Assembly: GCF_902493215.1 (NCBI RefSeq)
Contig: NZ_CABUOL010000010.1
Location: 1 to 64,000 of the forward strand
Source of the DNA: an uncultured Mediterranea sp.
Lineage (GTDB): Bacteria; Bacteroidota; Bacteroidia; Bacteroidales; Bacteroidaceae
Reading direction: 5' to 3'
DNA length: 64,000 bases
Shown here: one piece after another, positions 49,205 through 57,715 of the stretch
How the letters are laid out: the number at the start of each line of letters is the position of its first letter
Numbering within the stretch: position 1 is the stretch's first letter
The notes under the pieces: model-generated
What the model was told of the DNA's origin: nothing
Databases searched by the model: none
What the model saw: the letters and a program-made list of their open reading frames with translations, nothing else
Program-made: the position numbers and the translations under genes

Positions 49205-50317
49205 TTATTCTGCAATTCCGAATTTGTAAATTGTCACCTGTTGGTATTCATCACCAGGAAGCAGGATGGCTGATGGGAAATGTGTTTTGTTGGGTGTGTC
49301 AGGGAAACATTGAGCTTCGAAACATACTGCACTTCTGGCAGGGAATGTTGCTCCATGTGCTCCTGTAAAGCCGTTGAGCCAGTTACCTGTATAGAGCTGA
49401 ACGCCATTTTCGGTTGTATAAACTTCCATAAGACGTCCGCTGGCCGGATCACTGCAGGTTGCTGCTAAGCTCAGTTCGCCGGCTTCAGTTTTGTTCAGTA
49501 CATAACAATGGTCATAACCTGCTCCGTGAACCAACTGCTGGAATGGTTCGTCAATTCGTTCGCCGATGGTGTGAGGGGTACGGAAATCCATAGGAGTTCC
49601 TTCAACCTTTAATATTTCTCCTGTAGGAATGGAAACTTCATCGATAGGAACATAGAAGTCTGCGTTGATGGTAATTGTTTGATCAAGAACAGTAGGAGTA
49701 GGGTTGGCAATGCCGGCCAGATTGAAGAAACCATGATTTGTCAGATTGACAACCGTAGCCTTATCGGTTGTTGCACGGTATTCGATAACCAATGCGTTGA
49801 TTTCTTCTTCAAGGCGATAGGTCATTTCTACTTCCAATTTTCCAGGAAAACCTTCTTCGCCATCAGCAGAAGTGTAGTTGAAGATGATGGTTGCCGGATT
49901 GGGTTGTACTGCATCCCATACTCTGGCGTGGAATCCTGTAGGACCGCCGTGGAGTGAATTGGGGCCATTGTTGATGGTGAGCTGATGCTCTTCACCGTAC
50001 AATGTAAAGTGTCCTTTGGCTATTCGGTTACCATAACGGCCGATTGTTGTACTGAGGAATGGCTCCGGACTGTTTATGACATGGTCGATACTGTCATGTC
50101 CTAATATGACATTGGCATATTTACCTTCTTTGTCCGGTACCATAATCGAAAGGATGGCACATCCATAATTGGTTACTGCCACTTCCATACCCTGCTTGTT
50201 TTTCAGGAAAAACAGGTCTGTTTTTTTGTTGTTCACTTCTTTTTGAAAGTTTTTCCTTTCCAGTCCTGAAAGGTTACTTTCGTAAATATTAGACGTTGTC
50301 ATATCCATGGTATTCAT
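49205..50317 (-). CDS. galM: aldose 1-epimerase
   Basis: Interconverts alpha and beta anomers of galactose. 370 residues from ATG 50317 (MNTMDMTTSNIYESNLSGLE); ATG 50308 would also do, and a start further upstream is not supported. Signature blocks: TTIGRYGNRIAKGHFTLYGE, NNGPNSLHGGPTGFHARVWD (catalytic His), NLTNHGFFNLAG (second His) and EAQCFPDTPNKTHFPSAILL (catalytic Glu). First gene of the galM-MFS-galK operon; divergent from the mannose-6-phosphate isomerase gene. Confidence 0.94.
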   Translation of the reverse strand: MNTMDMTTSNIYESNLSGLERKNFQKEVNNKKTDLFFLKNKQGMEVAVTNYGCAILSIMVPDKEGKYANVILGHDSIDHVINSPEPFLSTTIGRYGNRIAKGHFTLYGEEHQLTINNGPNSLHGGPTGFHARVWDAVQPNPATIIFNYTSADGEEGFPGKLEVEMTYRLEEEINALVIEYRATTDKATVVNLTNHGFFNLAGIANPTPTVLDQTITINADFYVPIDEVSIPTGEILKVEGTPMDFRTPHTIGERIDEPFQQLVHGAGYDHCYVLNKTEAGELSLAATCSDPASGRLMEVYTTENGVQLYTGNWLNGFTGAHGATFPARSAVCFEAQCFPDTPNKTHFPSAILLPGDEYQQVTIYKFGIAE

Positions 50318-50520
50318 TAAATTTCTTGCAAATAAACAGAATTTCTTTTGTTCTCCCAAGCAATCACAAATAATTTTTGTATGTTTGTCGCCATAAAATT
50401 GCTTAACCGCAGCTTTGTGCATGAAGTAGGGAGAATGTGCCCGTGCTCGATGAGGTGGAAATAGCGCTTTTATAGAGTATACTATATGAAAAACTATTTT
50501 TTAACATAACAAATTATTAA

Positions 50521-51492
50521 ATGTATCCTTTGAAATTTGAGCCTGTCCTGAAGCAGACGCTTTGGGGAGGCGACAAGATTATTCCTTTCAAACATTTGAA
50601 TGAAACTTTACCCAACGTCGGTGAAAGTTGGGAGGTATCTGCGGTAGAAGGCAGCGAATCGGTTGTGGCCAATGGTTCCGATAAAGGGCTTACTCTTCCT
50701 GAAATGGTACGCCGATATCGTGAGGAATTGGTTGGTGAAGCTAACTATGCCCGTTTCGGGAATAAATTCCCTTTGTTGGTCAAGTTTATCGATGCCCGCC
50801 AGAAATTGTCCATCCAAGTTCATCCAGGTGATGAACTGGCCAAGAAGAGGCATAACAGTTTTGGCAAGAATGAAATGTGGTATGTGGTTTCTGCCGATGA
50901 AGGTGCTACGTTGATATCTGGCTTTTCACGGCAGATTACTCCAAAAGAATATAAGGAACGCGTACATAATGGCACTTTCGATGAAGTGCTTCAGACGTGT
51001 GCCATCCAACCAGGTGATGTGTTCTATGTACCTGCTGGTCGCGTTCATGGTATTGGCGCCGGCGCTTTTGTAGTAGAGGTGCAGCAATCATCGGATGTTA
51101 CTTACCGGATTTATGACTACAACAGAAAAGATAAAGATGGTAAACTTCGCGAGTTGCATGTCAGCCAGGCACTGGATGCGATTAATTTTGCCGATGTACA
51201 AGATGATTTCAGAACGGAATATGAAGCTACTCCTAATGAACCAGTAGAGATTCTGACGACTCCTTATTTTTCTGTGTCCTTGTATGACATGACGGAGGAA
51301 ATTACATGCGATTATTCGGAACTCGATTCTTTTGTGATTTTTGTCTGTATCGAAGGTTCCTGTCGTATGACGGACGACATGCAGAATGAAATTACTGTAT
51401 GTGCGGGTGAGACGGTACTTTTCCCTGCTGTTACGCAATCCGTCAATATTATACCTGACGGAAAAGTGAAGCTACTGGAAGCTTATGTCTGA
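50521..51492 (+). CDS. manA: class I mannose-6-phosphate isomerase
   Basis: Zinc enzyme joining fructose 6-phosphate and mannose 6-phosphate. 323 residues, short form. YPLKFEPVLKQTLWGGDKII, VKFIDARQKLSIQVHPGDEL (zinc ligands Q and H), FGKNEMWYVV (Glu ligand) and VFYVPAGRVHGIGAGAFVVE (His ligand) are intact. The 200-base gap to galM is AT-rich and must hold both promoters. Followed by a weak terminator hairpin. Confidence 0.94.
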   Translation: MYPLKFEPVLKQTLWGGDKIIPFKHLNETLPNVGESWEVSAVEGSESVVANGSDKGLTLPEMVRRYREELVGEANYARFGNKFPLLVKFIDARQKLSIQVHPGDELAKKRHNSFGKNEMWYVVSADEGATLISGFSRQITPKEYKERVHNGTFDEVLQTCAIQPGDVFYVPAGRVHGIGAGAFVVEVQQSSDVTYRIYDYNRKDKDGKLRELHVSQALDAINFADVQDDFRTEYEATPNEPVEILTTPYFSVSLYDMTEEITCDYSELDSFVIFVCIEGSCRMTDDMQNEITVCAGETVLFPAVTQSVNIIPDGKVKLLEAYV

Positions 51493-51520
51493 TGTTTTTG
51501 TATTTCAATAAATAAATGGT

Positions 51521-51555
51521 GACAGGCGCTGCATGATTTTTATGTGGCGTCTGTT
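51521..51555 (+). terminator. probable terminator after manA
   Basis: GACAGGCGC (51521-51529) pairs with GCGTCTGTT (51547-51555) with one mismatch; a T-run follows on the plus strand. Confidence 0.6.
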
Positions 51556-51566
51556 TTTGTTGAAAC

Positions 51567-51818
51567 CTATCTTCTGAATGCTTTTTGGAACTTCTTGATG
51601 AGGCGTATGCCAATCATGACTCCGTCGAAGGCAGCCATGCCTGTGTGAAAAGCTCTCATGATGACATTGTCTTTGTTGGCGGCAGGCGCAAGCGGAGCGA
51701 ACAACTTTCGTGTAGTGGCATTCACGACTTTTTTTTGTTGTCTGACATCCTGTAGTGCTTTCTCTTTCAAGGCACGGATTTCGTCCAAAGTGACGGGGAG
51801 GTCGTTTTTAGGATTCAT
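51567..51818 (-). CDS. small hypothetical protein (83 aa)
   Basis: MNPKNDLPVTLDEIRALKEK opens an 83-residue basic protein with a weakly hydrophobic C-terminal segment (NVIMRAFHTGMAAFDGVMIG) and a basic end (IKKFQKAFRR). It overlaps the 3' end of the holin-like gene by 11 bases and is the last of a three-gene unit with YtxH and holin-like proteins. Such trios are common in Bacteroidetes; the function is not known. Confidence 0.78.
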   Translation of the reverse strand: MNPKNDLPVTLDEIRALKEKALQDVRQQKKVVNATTRKLFAPLAPAANKDNVIMRAFHTGMAAFDGVMIGIRLIKKFQKAFRR

Positions 51819-52191
51819 GGTTTTCTTCTTTATTATTAGATTCCTGAATAAATAGGCTTGCGATAAATTTGGCCATGGGGTTGATGATGAATTTTTGGCG
51901 GAAGGTAATGATTAGGATGGCCAATAATATGATAAAAGCCGTAATCAAGGCAAAACTGGCAACGACACTTCCCAGTACAGGCGCAAGCCAATAAGCTATC
52001 GTAAAGGATAAATAAAACAGAGCCACCATGCTTAAGATAATGACTATCAGCACCAGTATGAGGGTAGATAAAAGAATAGTCAGTTTTTCTGCTATTTCCA
52101 GTTGGGTATACCGTTTTTGAAGACTTATATATTTCTTGACTTCAACAAACAGCTGCTGAATTGTTTCTATACTTTGGTCATTGGCAAACAT
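51808..52191 (-). CDS. phage-holin-superfamily membrane protein (127 aa)
   Basis: Two long membrane helices (LTILLSTLILVLIVIILSMV and SVVASFALITAFIILLAILI) preceded by a charged N-terminal helix (ETIQQLFVEVKKYISLQKRY), the layout of the putative actinobacterial-type holin-X family (Phage_holin_3_6). No phage genes are near; in Bacteroidetes these are chromosomal, probably envelope proteins. It lies between the YtxH gene and the 83-residue gene. Confidence 0.85.
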   Translation of the reverse strand: MFANDQSIETIQQLFVEVKKYISLQKRYTQLEIAEKLTILLSTLILVLIVIILSMVALFYLSFTIAYWLAPVLGSVVASFALITAFIILLAILIITFRQKFIINPMAKFIASLFIQESNNKEENHES

Positions 52192-52226
52192 TGTAGCTCT
52201 GTTTTATTTGATTTTTACATTCTTAC

Positions 52227-52436
52227 TTATTCAGCAGGTTCGTTTTTGATTTCTGCTGCAATTTCGTCTACCAGATCTTCCATTTCGTTTCTGTTCAGAC
52301 GGATACCCTTTTTACGCAGAATATCTGCTATTTTAGCACGAGTGTCTTCTCCTTTTTCGGGAGCAAACAGAATACCTAAAGTGGCGCCGATGGCGGCTCC
52401 GCCTAAAAAGGCGGCCAAAACATTTAATCCTTTCAT
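52227..52436 (-). CDS. YtxH-domain protein (69 aa)
   Basis: ATG 52436 gives MKGLNVLAAFLGGAAIGATL followed by GILFAPEKGEDTRAKIADIL. The Gly-rich membrane helix followed by LFAPxxGxxTR is the YtxH signature. A charged cytoplasmic tail follows (RNEMEDLVDEIAAEIKNEPA). YtxH proteins are general-stress-associated in Firmicutes; role here unknown. First gene of a three-gene minus-strand unit. Confidence 0.88.
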   Translation of the reverse strand: MKGLNVLAAFLGGAAIGATLGILFAPEKGEDTRAKIADILRKKGIRLNRNEMEDLVDEIAAEIKNEPAE

Positions 52437-52618
52437 AATATCTATATTTTTATGGTTTATCTGCAAAACTACAAATATACTTTTATTTTCACTTCTTTTT
52501 TAGTTGGAAATATTGTTCTTTTCGGAGGTATCTTCTGTGTTTTAAATATATTTAACGGCTATGGATGGCGTCGGATAATTGGTTAGGTGTACTTTTGTCG
52601 CTAATTATAGAGAAACGT

Positions 52619-53035
52619 ATGAAAGGACTGAAGAAAAGTATAAATATTTTGTCGCTTTGTATAGTCTTGTTTTGCTGCATTTCCTGTATGAATGGAGGGG
52701 ATTCTCCTTGGGTAGGGAAGTGGCAGTTGCGTGAGTATCAGTATCCGGATGGGACTACTACTAAGGTGGACAGTGTATTTTATGGATTTCAGAAAGGTTC
52801 GTTCCTTACTTATTATATGGGTACCGATGGTGGATACCGTTCGATGTATGGATATTATGAGGAGGAAAATGATGAAATTACCATCCATCTGTGGCAACCT
52901 GAAGTGGACGACTATACTTATCAAAAATGGTTCGGATGGGAGAATGATGCCCGGACTTTTAAGGTTGAGGAGTTGAATTCTGATAGAATCAGATTGAACT
53001 ATCATGATACAATTTATGTTTTTCGTAGTTATTGA
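52619..53035 (+). CDS. lipoprotein with lipocalin-like fold (138 aa)
   Basis: ATG 52619 gives MKGLKKSINILSLCIVLFCC followed by ISCMNGGDS, a lipoprotein signal with Cys in ISC. The mature part is an eight-strand-like beta domain (WVGKWQLREYQYPDGTTTKV, SFLTYYMGTDGGYRSMYGYY, NDEITIHLWQPEVDDYTYQK) resembling the lipocalin-like lipoproteins of Bacteroides. It ends 27 bases before the SPOR protein start on the same strand. Function unknown. Confidence 0.8.
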   Translation: MKGLKKSINILSLCIVLFCCISCMNGGDSPWVGKWQLREYQYPDGTTTKVDSVFYGFQKGSFLTYYMGTDGGYRSMYGYYEEENDEITIHLWQPEVDDYTYQKWFGWENDARTFKVEELNSDRIRLNYHDTIYVFRSY

Positions 53036-53062
53036 TTGACAATTATAAACTTTAAAAACGAT

Positions 53063-53572
53063 ATGAAAATGAAAAAATTTGCAGTATTGGGAGTGGGTGT
53101 TTGCGTGGCACTGGCATTCTCGTCTTGTAAGTCAAGTGAAAGTGCTTATAAAAAAGCGTATGAAAATGCAAAGAAGCAGGAATTGGCTGAAACAACGCAG
53201 GAAGCAACTGTGGTTGAAGAAGCTGCTCCTGTGGTAAGTGCACCGGTAGAAGCTCCGAAGGTAGTGGAAAGTGCACAGGCTGGTGTACGTGAAGAGAAGG
53301 TTTCGGTTGTATCTGGTTCTGATTTGAAAGACTATAATGTAGTAGCCGGTAGTTTTTCTGTAAAAGCAAATGCAGAAAACTTGAAGAATTTCCTTGATAA
53401 GGAAGGATATAATGCAACGGTAGCCTTCAATGCAGAAATTGCCATGTATCGTGTAATTGTAAGTACCTATCATGACAGAGCTTCTGCTGCCAGTGCACGT
53501 GATGCTTTCAAGGCCAAATATCCCAACAGAAAAGACTTTCAGGGAGCGTGGCTGCTGTATCGCATTAACTGA
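53063..53572 (+). CDS. SPOR-domain lipoprotein (169 aa)
   Basis: ATG 53063 (MKMKKFAVLGVGVCVALAFS, then SCKSSESAYK) has a lipoprotein signal with Cys in SSC. A Glu/Val/Ala/Pro-rich linker spans about residues 25-85. The SPOR domain follows (YNVVAGSFSVKANAENLKNF, MYRVIVSTYHDRASAASARD), which binds denuded peptidoglycan glycans at division sites. Probable terminator at 53607-53639. Confidence 0.88.
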   Translation: MKMKKFAVLGVGVCVALAFSSCKSSESAYKKAYENAKKQELAETTQEATVVEEAAPVVSAPVEAPKVVESAQAGVREEKVSVVSGSDLKDYNVVAGSFSVKANAENLKNFLDKEGYNATVAFNAEIAMYRVIVSTYHDRASAASARDAFKAKYPNRKDFQGAWLLYRIN

Positions 53573-53606
53573 TGCGGCATGCCTGCATTTGCATGAGAAA
53601 ATAAAT

Positions 53607-53639
53607 AAAAAGGTGGTGGCGTAGATGCCGCTGCCTTTT
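53607..53639 (+). terminator. probable terminator after the SPOR gene
   Basis: A hairpin with arms 53607-53620 (AAAAGGTGGTGGC region) and 53626-53639 (GCCGCTGCCTTTTA region) pairs with three wobble positions and ends in a T-run. Confidence 0.6.
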
Positions 53640-53750
53640 ATCGTTTCTCAAAGAGTGAATTTCGTTTAAAAGAAGTTATAAAACGAAAGTTGAAAACTTT
53701 TTTCAGGGAAATAGTTTTTAATTTTACGCCTCACATTTTCTAAAAATAGT

Positions 53751-54575
53751 ATGGAGCAGAAATACATATTGAAGGCTATCGATGCTGCTTTGGCAGCTGG
53801 TGAGAAAATCCTTTCCATTTATAATGATCCGAATTCTGATTTTCAAGTTGAAAAGAAAGCGGATAATTCTCCCTTGACCATTGCTGACCGTGCGGCACAT
53901 GAAGTCATTTGTAGCCTGTTGGCTGATACTCCGTATCCTGTTTTGAGTGAAGAGGGTAAATCGAAATCGTATGAGGAACGTAGGGCGTGGCAAGAATTGT
54001 GGATTGTCGACCCGTTGGACGGAACGAAGGAGTTTATCAAACGTAATGGTGAATTTACCGTCAATATCGCTTTCGTACAAAATTCTATTCCCTGCATGGG
54101 CGTTATTTACTTGCCAGTGAAGCATATCCTTTATTTTGCCATGGAAGGATTGGGCGCTTATAAATTGACGGATGTAACATCGCGTGGAGACGCTTCATTG
54201 GAGGAATTGATTGCAAAGGCTGTTCGTTTGCCGATTGAAGCGGAACATGATAAATATGTGATTGTCGCTTCGCGTTCGCACTCAACGCCCGAGACGGAAC
54301 GGTTTGTAGAAGAAGCCAAAACCGTTCATCCGAATGTAGAATTGATTTCGAGTGGAAGTTCCATCAAGATATGCCTGGTGGCCGAAGGAGTAGCAGATGT
54401 TTATCCGCGTTTTGCCCCAACAATGGAGTGGGACACGGCTGCAGGACATGCCATTGCGCGTGCTGCTGGTATGGAGGTCTATCGGGCAGGAATGGATGTA
54501 CCATTGAGTTATAATAAGGAAGACTTGCTGAATCCATGGTTCATTGTAGAGCCGAAGCGTGTCGGACATAAATGA
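53751..54575 (+). CDS. cysQ: 3'(2'),5'-bisphosphate nucleotidase CysQ
   Basis: Hydrolyses PAP (3'-phosphoadenosine 5'-phosphate), the by-product of sulfotransfer, to AMP. 274 residues of the inositol-phosphatase fold: KKADNSPLTIADRAAHEVIC, the metal site LWIVDPLDGTKEFIKRNGEF and the C-terminal MEWDTAAGHAIARAAGMEVY. It opens the sulfate-activation/sulfotransfer operon; the permease start (ATG 54583) follows its stop by seven bases. Confidence 0.95.
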   Translation: MEQKYILKAIDAALAAGEKILSIYNDPNSDFQVEKKADNSPLTIADRAAHEVICSLLADTPYPVLSEEGKSKSYEERRAWQELWIVDPLDGTKEFIKRNGEFTVNIAFVQNSIPCMGVIYLPVKHILYFAMEGLGAYKLTDVTSRGDASLEELIAKAVRLPIEAEHDKYVIVASRSHSTPETERFVEEAKTVHPNVELISSGSSIKICLVAEGVADVYPRFAPTMEWDTAAGHAIARAAGMEVYRAGMDVPLSYNKEDLLNPWFIVEPKRVGHK

Positions 54576-54582
54576 AGACTGG

Positions 54583-56139
54583 ATGATGACTTTTGAGATT
54601 GTACTTGTATTATTGGGATTGGTAGGCATGGTAGCCGCCTTGATACTCGACAAGATGCGTCCGGGCATGGTGTTGTTTTCGGTCGTGGTCTTGTTTTTGT
54701 GTGCTGGTATTCTGACTCCGAAAGAGATGTTGGAAGGGTTCAGCAACAAAGGTATGATAACGGTCGCTTTGCTTTATCTAGTCAGTGAGGGTATCCGCCA
54801 GTCGGGTGCTTTGGGGCAGCTGATCAAGAAGTTGCTGCCTCAGAAGAAAACAACGGTTTTCAAGGCCCAGCTTCGTATGTTGCCAACCATTTCTTTCATT
54901 TCTGCCTTTCTGAACAATACGCCTGTAGTAGTAATCTTTGCTCCCATCATCAAGCGGTGGGCCGATTCGGTCAAGCTGCCGGCCACGAAGTTTCTTATTC
55001 CCTTGTCATACGTTACTATTTTGGGAGGTATCTGTACCCTGATTGGTACTTCGACCAATCTGGTGGTACATGGCATGATATTGGAAGCCGGTTATGAAGG
55101 GTTTACAATGTTTGAATTGGGTAAGGTCGGTATTTTTATAGCTATTGCAGGAATTCTTTATTTGTTCATTTTTTCGTCGAAATTGTTGCCCGATGTCCGT
55201 AAGGATTCAGCGGAAGTGGAGGAAGATACGGAGGAAAAAGGGAATCTGCATCGGGTGGAAGCCGTTTTGGGACCTCGTTTCCCTGGTATCAACAAACGGT
55301 TGAAGGACTTCAATTTCAAACGTCATTATGGCGCTGAAGTGAAGGAAATCAAAAGGGGTGGACAAAGTATCACAGAGAATCTTGAAAACCGTTATTTGCG
55401 TGAAGGCGATACGCTGGTAGTGATGGCAGACGATTCGTTTATCCAGACGTGGGGCGAGTCTTCAGTTTTTGTCATGCTGGCCAATGGCAAGGATAATGAG
55501 CCTGTGCCCGGACGAGGTAAACGTTGGCTGGCTTTGGCCTTGCTGGTGTTGATGATTGCCGGCGCCACCATCGGAGAACTTCCTTTCGTGAAGGAAGCTG
55601 TCCCCAATATGCAGCTGGATATGTTCTTCTTCGTTTCGATAACAACCATCATCATGGCGTGGACGAAGATTTTCCCTGCGCGGAAATATACCAAATACAT
55701 CTCTTGGGATGTACTTATTACCATTGCCTGCGCCTTCGCTATCAGCAAGGCGATGGTCAATTCGGGTGTGGCCGATATGGTAGCCAAATACATCATTGGC
55801 TTGAGCGACCATTACGGACCTCATGTCTTGCTGGCGGCCGTGTTTATCATTACCAATCTGTTCACGGAACTTATCACGAACAACGCGGCGGCGGCTTTGG
55901 CTTTCCCCTTGGCGCTCTCCATTTCTACACAGTTGGGTGTAAGTCCTGTGCCGTTCTTTGTGGTGATTTGTATGGCGGCTTCCGCCAGTTTCTCTACCCC
56001 CATCGGCTATCAGACAAACTTGATTGTGCAAGGTATCGGTAACTATAAGTTCACGGATTTTGTTCGTATCGGGCTGCCGTTGAACATCATTACCTTCCTG
56101 ATATCTGTCTTTCTGATACCTGTAATCTGGCCTTTTTAA
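54583..56139 (+). CDS. SLC13-family permease with TrkA-C domain, probable sulfate importer
   Basis: 518 residues from ATG 54583 (MMTFEIVLVLLGLVGMVAAL); a GTG at 54559 would overlap cysQ. Two halves of membrane helices with SLC13/ArsB-type re-entrant motifs (SFISAFLNNTPVVVIFAPII and LFTELITNNAAAALAFPLAL) flank a cytoplasmic TrkA-C-like domain (AEVKEIKRGGQSITENLENR, YLREGDTLVVMADDSF). Only one TrkA-C unit is clear. Operon context with cysC, cysD and cysN makes sulfate the likely substrate. Confidence 0.9.
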   Translation: MMTFEIVLVLLGLVGMVAALILDKMRPGMVLFSVVVLFLCAGILTPKEMLEGFSNKGMITVALLYLVSEGIRQSGALGQLIKKLLPQKKTTVFKAQLRMLPTISFISAFLNNTPVVVIFAPIIKRWADSVKLPATKFLIPLSYVTILGGICTLIGTSTNLVVHGMILEAGYEGFTMFELGKVGIFIAIAGILYLFIFSSKLLPDVRKDSAEVEEDTEEKGNLHRVEAVLGPRFPGINKRLKDFNFKRHYGAEVKEIKRGGQSITENLENRYLREGDTLVVMADDSFIQTWGESSVFVMLANGKDNEPVPGRGKRWLALALLVLMIAGATIGELPFVKEAVPNMQLDMFFFVSITTIIMAWTKIFPARKYTKYISWDVLITIACAFAISKAMVNSGVADMVAKYIIGLSDHYGPHVLLAAVFIITNLFTELITNNAAAALAFPLALSISTQLGVSPVPFFVVICMAASASFSTPIGYQTNLIVQGIGNYKFTDFVRIGLPLNIITFLISVFLIPVIWPF

Positions 56140-56165
56140 ATGTATAATATATAAGAATAAGAAGA

Positions 56166-56768
56166 ATGGAAAATAACAACATATATCCGATATTTGACCG
56201 AATGATGACGCGAAGCGACAAGGAAGCCTTGTTGGGGCAACACAGCCTGATGGTGTGGTTCACAGGGCTGAGCGGTTCGGGCAAGAGTACCATTGCCATC
56301 GCTTTGGAGCGCGAGCTGCATCAGCGTGGACTTCTGTGCCGCATCTTGGACGGAGACAACATCCGTAGCGGCATCAATAACAACTTGGGTTTTTCCGAAG
56401 CCGACCGTGTGGAGAATATCCGTCGCATAGCCGAAGTGTCCAAACTCTTTGTTGATACAGGCATTATCACCATTGCCGCCTTCATCAGCCCCAGCAACGA
56501 CATCCGCGAGATGGCGGCCGATATCATCGGCAGGGACGATTTTGTGGAAGTATATGTCAGCACTCCCATTGAGGAATGCGAACGTCGCGACGTGAAAGGC
56601 CTTTATGCCAAGGCGCGTCGGGGCGAAATCAAGAACTTTACGGGTATTTCCGCTCCTTTCGAAGCGCCTGAACATCCTGCGTTGACGCTCGACACGTCGG
56701 TGCTTTCCTTGGAAGAATCCGTTCACAAACTGTTAGAACTCATATTACCCAGAATTCAGAAGAAATAA
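56166..56768 (+). CDS. cysC: adenylyl-sulfate kinase
   Basis: Phosphorylates APS to PAPS. 200 residues with the P-loop GLSGSGKST (34-42), then RILDGDNIRSGINNNLGFSE and ADRVENIRRIAEVSKLFVDT, GIITIAAFISP and VYVSTPIEECERRDVKGLYA. It stands between the permease and cysD genes (26 and nine bases). As an independent APS kinase it feeds PAPS directly to the sulfotransferase at the operon's end. Confidence 0.96.
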   Translation: MENNNIYPIFDRMMTRSDKEALLGQHSLMVWFTGLSGSGKSTIAIALERELHQRGLLCRILDGDNIRSGINNNLGFSEADRVENIRRIAEVSKLFVDTGIITIAAFISPSNDIREMAADIIGRDDFVEVYVSTPIEECERRDVKGLYAKARRGEIKNFTGISAPFEAPEHPALTLDTSVLSLEESVHKLLELILPRIQKK

Positions 56769-56777
56769 GATAGAAAG

Positions 56778-57689
56778 ATGAAAGAAGAGTACAAACTTAG
56801 TCATTTGAAGGAACTCGAAGCCGAGTCCATTCATATCATTCGTGAGGTGGCGGCCGAGTTCGAGAATCCTGTGATGCTCTATAGCATCGGCAAGGACTCG
56901 TCCGTGATGGTGCGTCTGGCCGAAAAGGCCTTCTATCCGGGCAAGGTGCCCTTCCCCTTGATGCACATCGACTCCAAGTGGAAGTTTAAGGAAATGATTC
57001 AGTTCCGCGACGAATATGCCAAGAAATACGGATGGAACCTGATTGTAGAGAGCAATATGGAAGCCTTCAAGGCGGGGGTAGGCCCCTTTACGCATGGCAG
57101 CAAGGTGCATACCGACCTGATGAAGACACAGGCTCTGCTCCACGCACTCGACAAGTATAAGTTCGATGCCGCCTTCGGTGGCGCCCGTCGTGACGAGGAA
57201 AAGTCGCGTGCCAAGGAACGTATCTTCTCTTTCCGCGACCGTTTCCACCAATGGGACCCCAAGAACCAGCGTCCTGAGTTGTGGGACATCTACAACGCAC
57301 GTGTCCACAAGGGCGAGAGCATCCGCGTATTCCCTTTGAGTAACTGGACGGAACTGGACATCTGGCAATACATCCGCCTGGAGAATATCCCCATCGTGCC
57401 GCTCTACTTTGCCAAGGAAAGACCTTGCGTGGAGATAGACGGCAATCTGATTATGGCCGATGACGACCGCCTGCCCGAGCAGTACCGCGACAAGATACAG
57501 ATGCGTATGGTGCGTTTCCGCACCTTGGGCTGCTGGCCGTTGACAGGCGCCGTGGAGAGCGAAGCCGACACCATCGAAAAGATTGTGGAGGAGATGATGA
57601 CCACTACCAAGAGCGAACGCACCACGCGTGTCATCGATTTCGACCAGGAAGCCAGCATGGAGCAGAAGAAGCGTGAAGGATATTTTTAA
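56778..57689 (+). CDS. cysD: sulfate adenylyltransferase subunit 2
   Basis: Small catalytic subunit of ATP sulfurylase. 303 residues of the PP-loop superfamily: LYSIGKDSSVMVRLAEKAFY (SxGKDS at 36-41), FPLMHIDSKWKFKEMIQFRD, AFGGARRDEEKSRAKERIFS and FPLSNWTELDIWQYIRLENI. Full length with the C-terminal ERTTRVIDFDQEASMEQKKR. Works with CysN, encoded 26 bases downstream. Confidence 0.96.
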   Translation: MKEEYKLSHLKELEAESIHIIREVAAEFENPVMLYSIGKDSSVMVRLAEKAFYPGKVPFPLMHIDSKWKFKEMIQFRDEYAKKYGWNLIVESNMEAFKAGVGPFTHGSKVHTDLMKTQALLHALDKYKFDAAFGGARRDEEKSRAKERIFSFRDRFHQWDPKNQRPELWDIYNARVHKGESIRVFPLSNWTELDIWQYIRLENIPIVPLYFAKERPCVEIDGNLIMADDDRLPEQYRDKIQMRMVRFRTLGCWPLTGAVESEADTIEKIVEEMMTTTKSERTTRVIDFDQEASMEQKKREGYF

Positions 57690-57715
57690 ACGAACGATTA
57701 AGGATTTTGAAGACA

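Noticed and set aside
51808..52191. Prophage lysis module (holin)
   Set aside because: No other phage genes are near. This holin-superfamily protein lies with a YtxH gene and a small protein in what looks like a chromosomal envelope unit.
54559..54582. GTG start for the SLC13 permease
   Set aside because: It would overlap cysQ by 17 bases and add eight polar residues before the first membrane helix; ATG 54583 sits seven bases after the cysQ stop.
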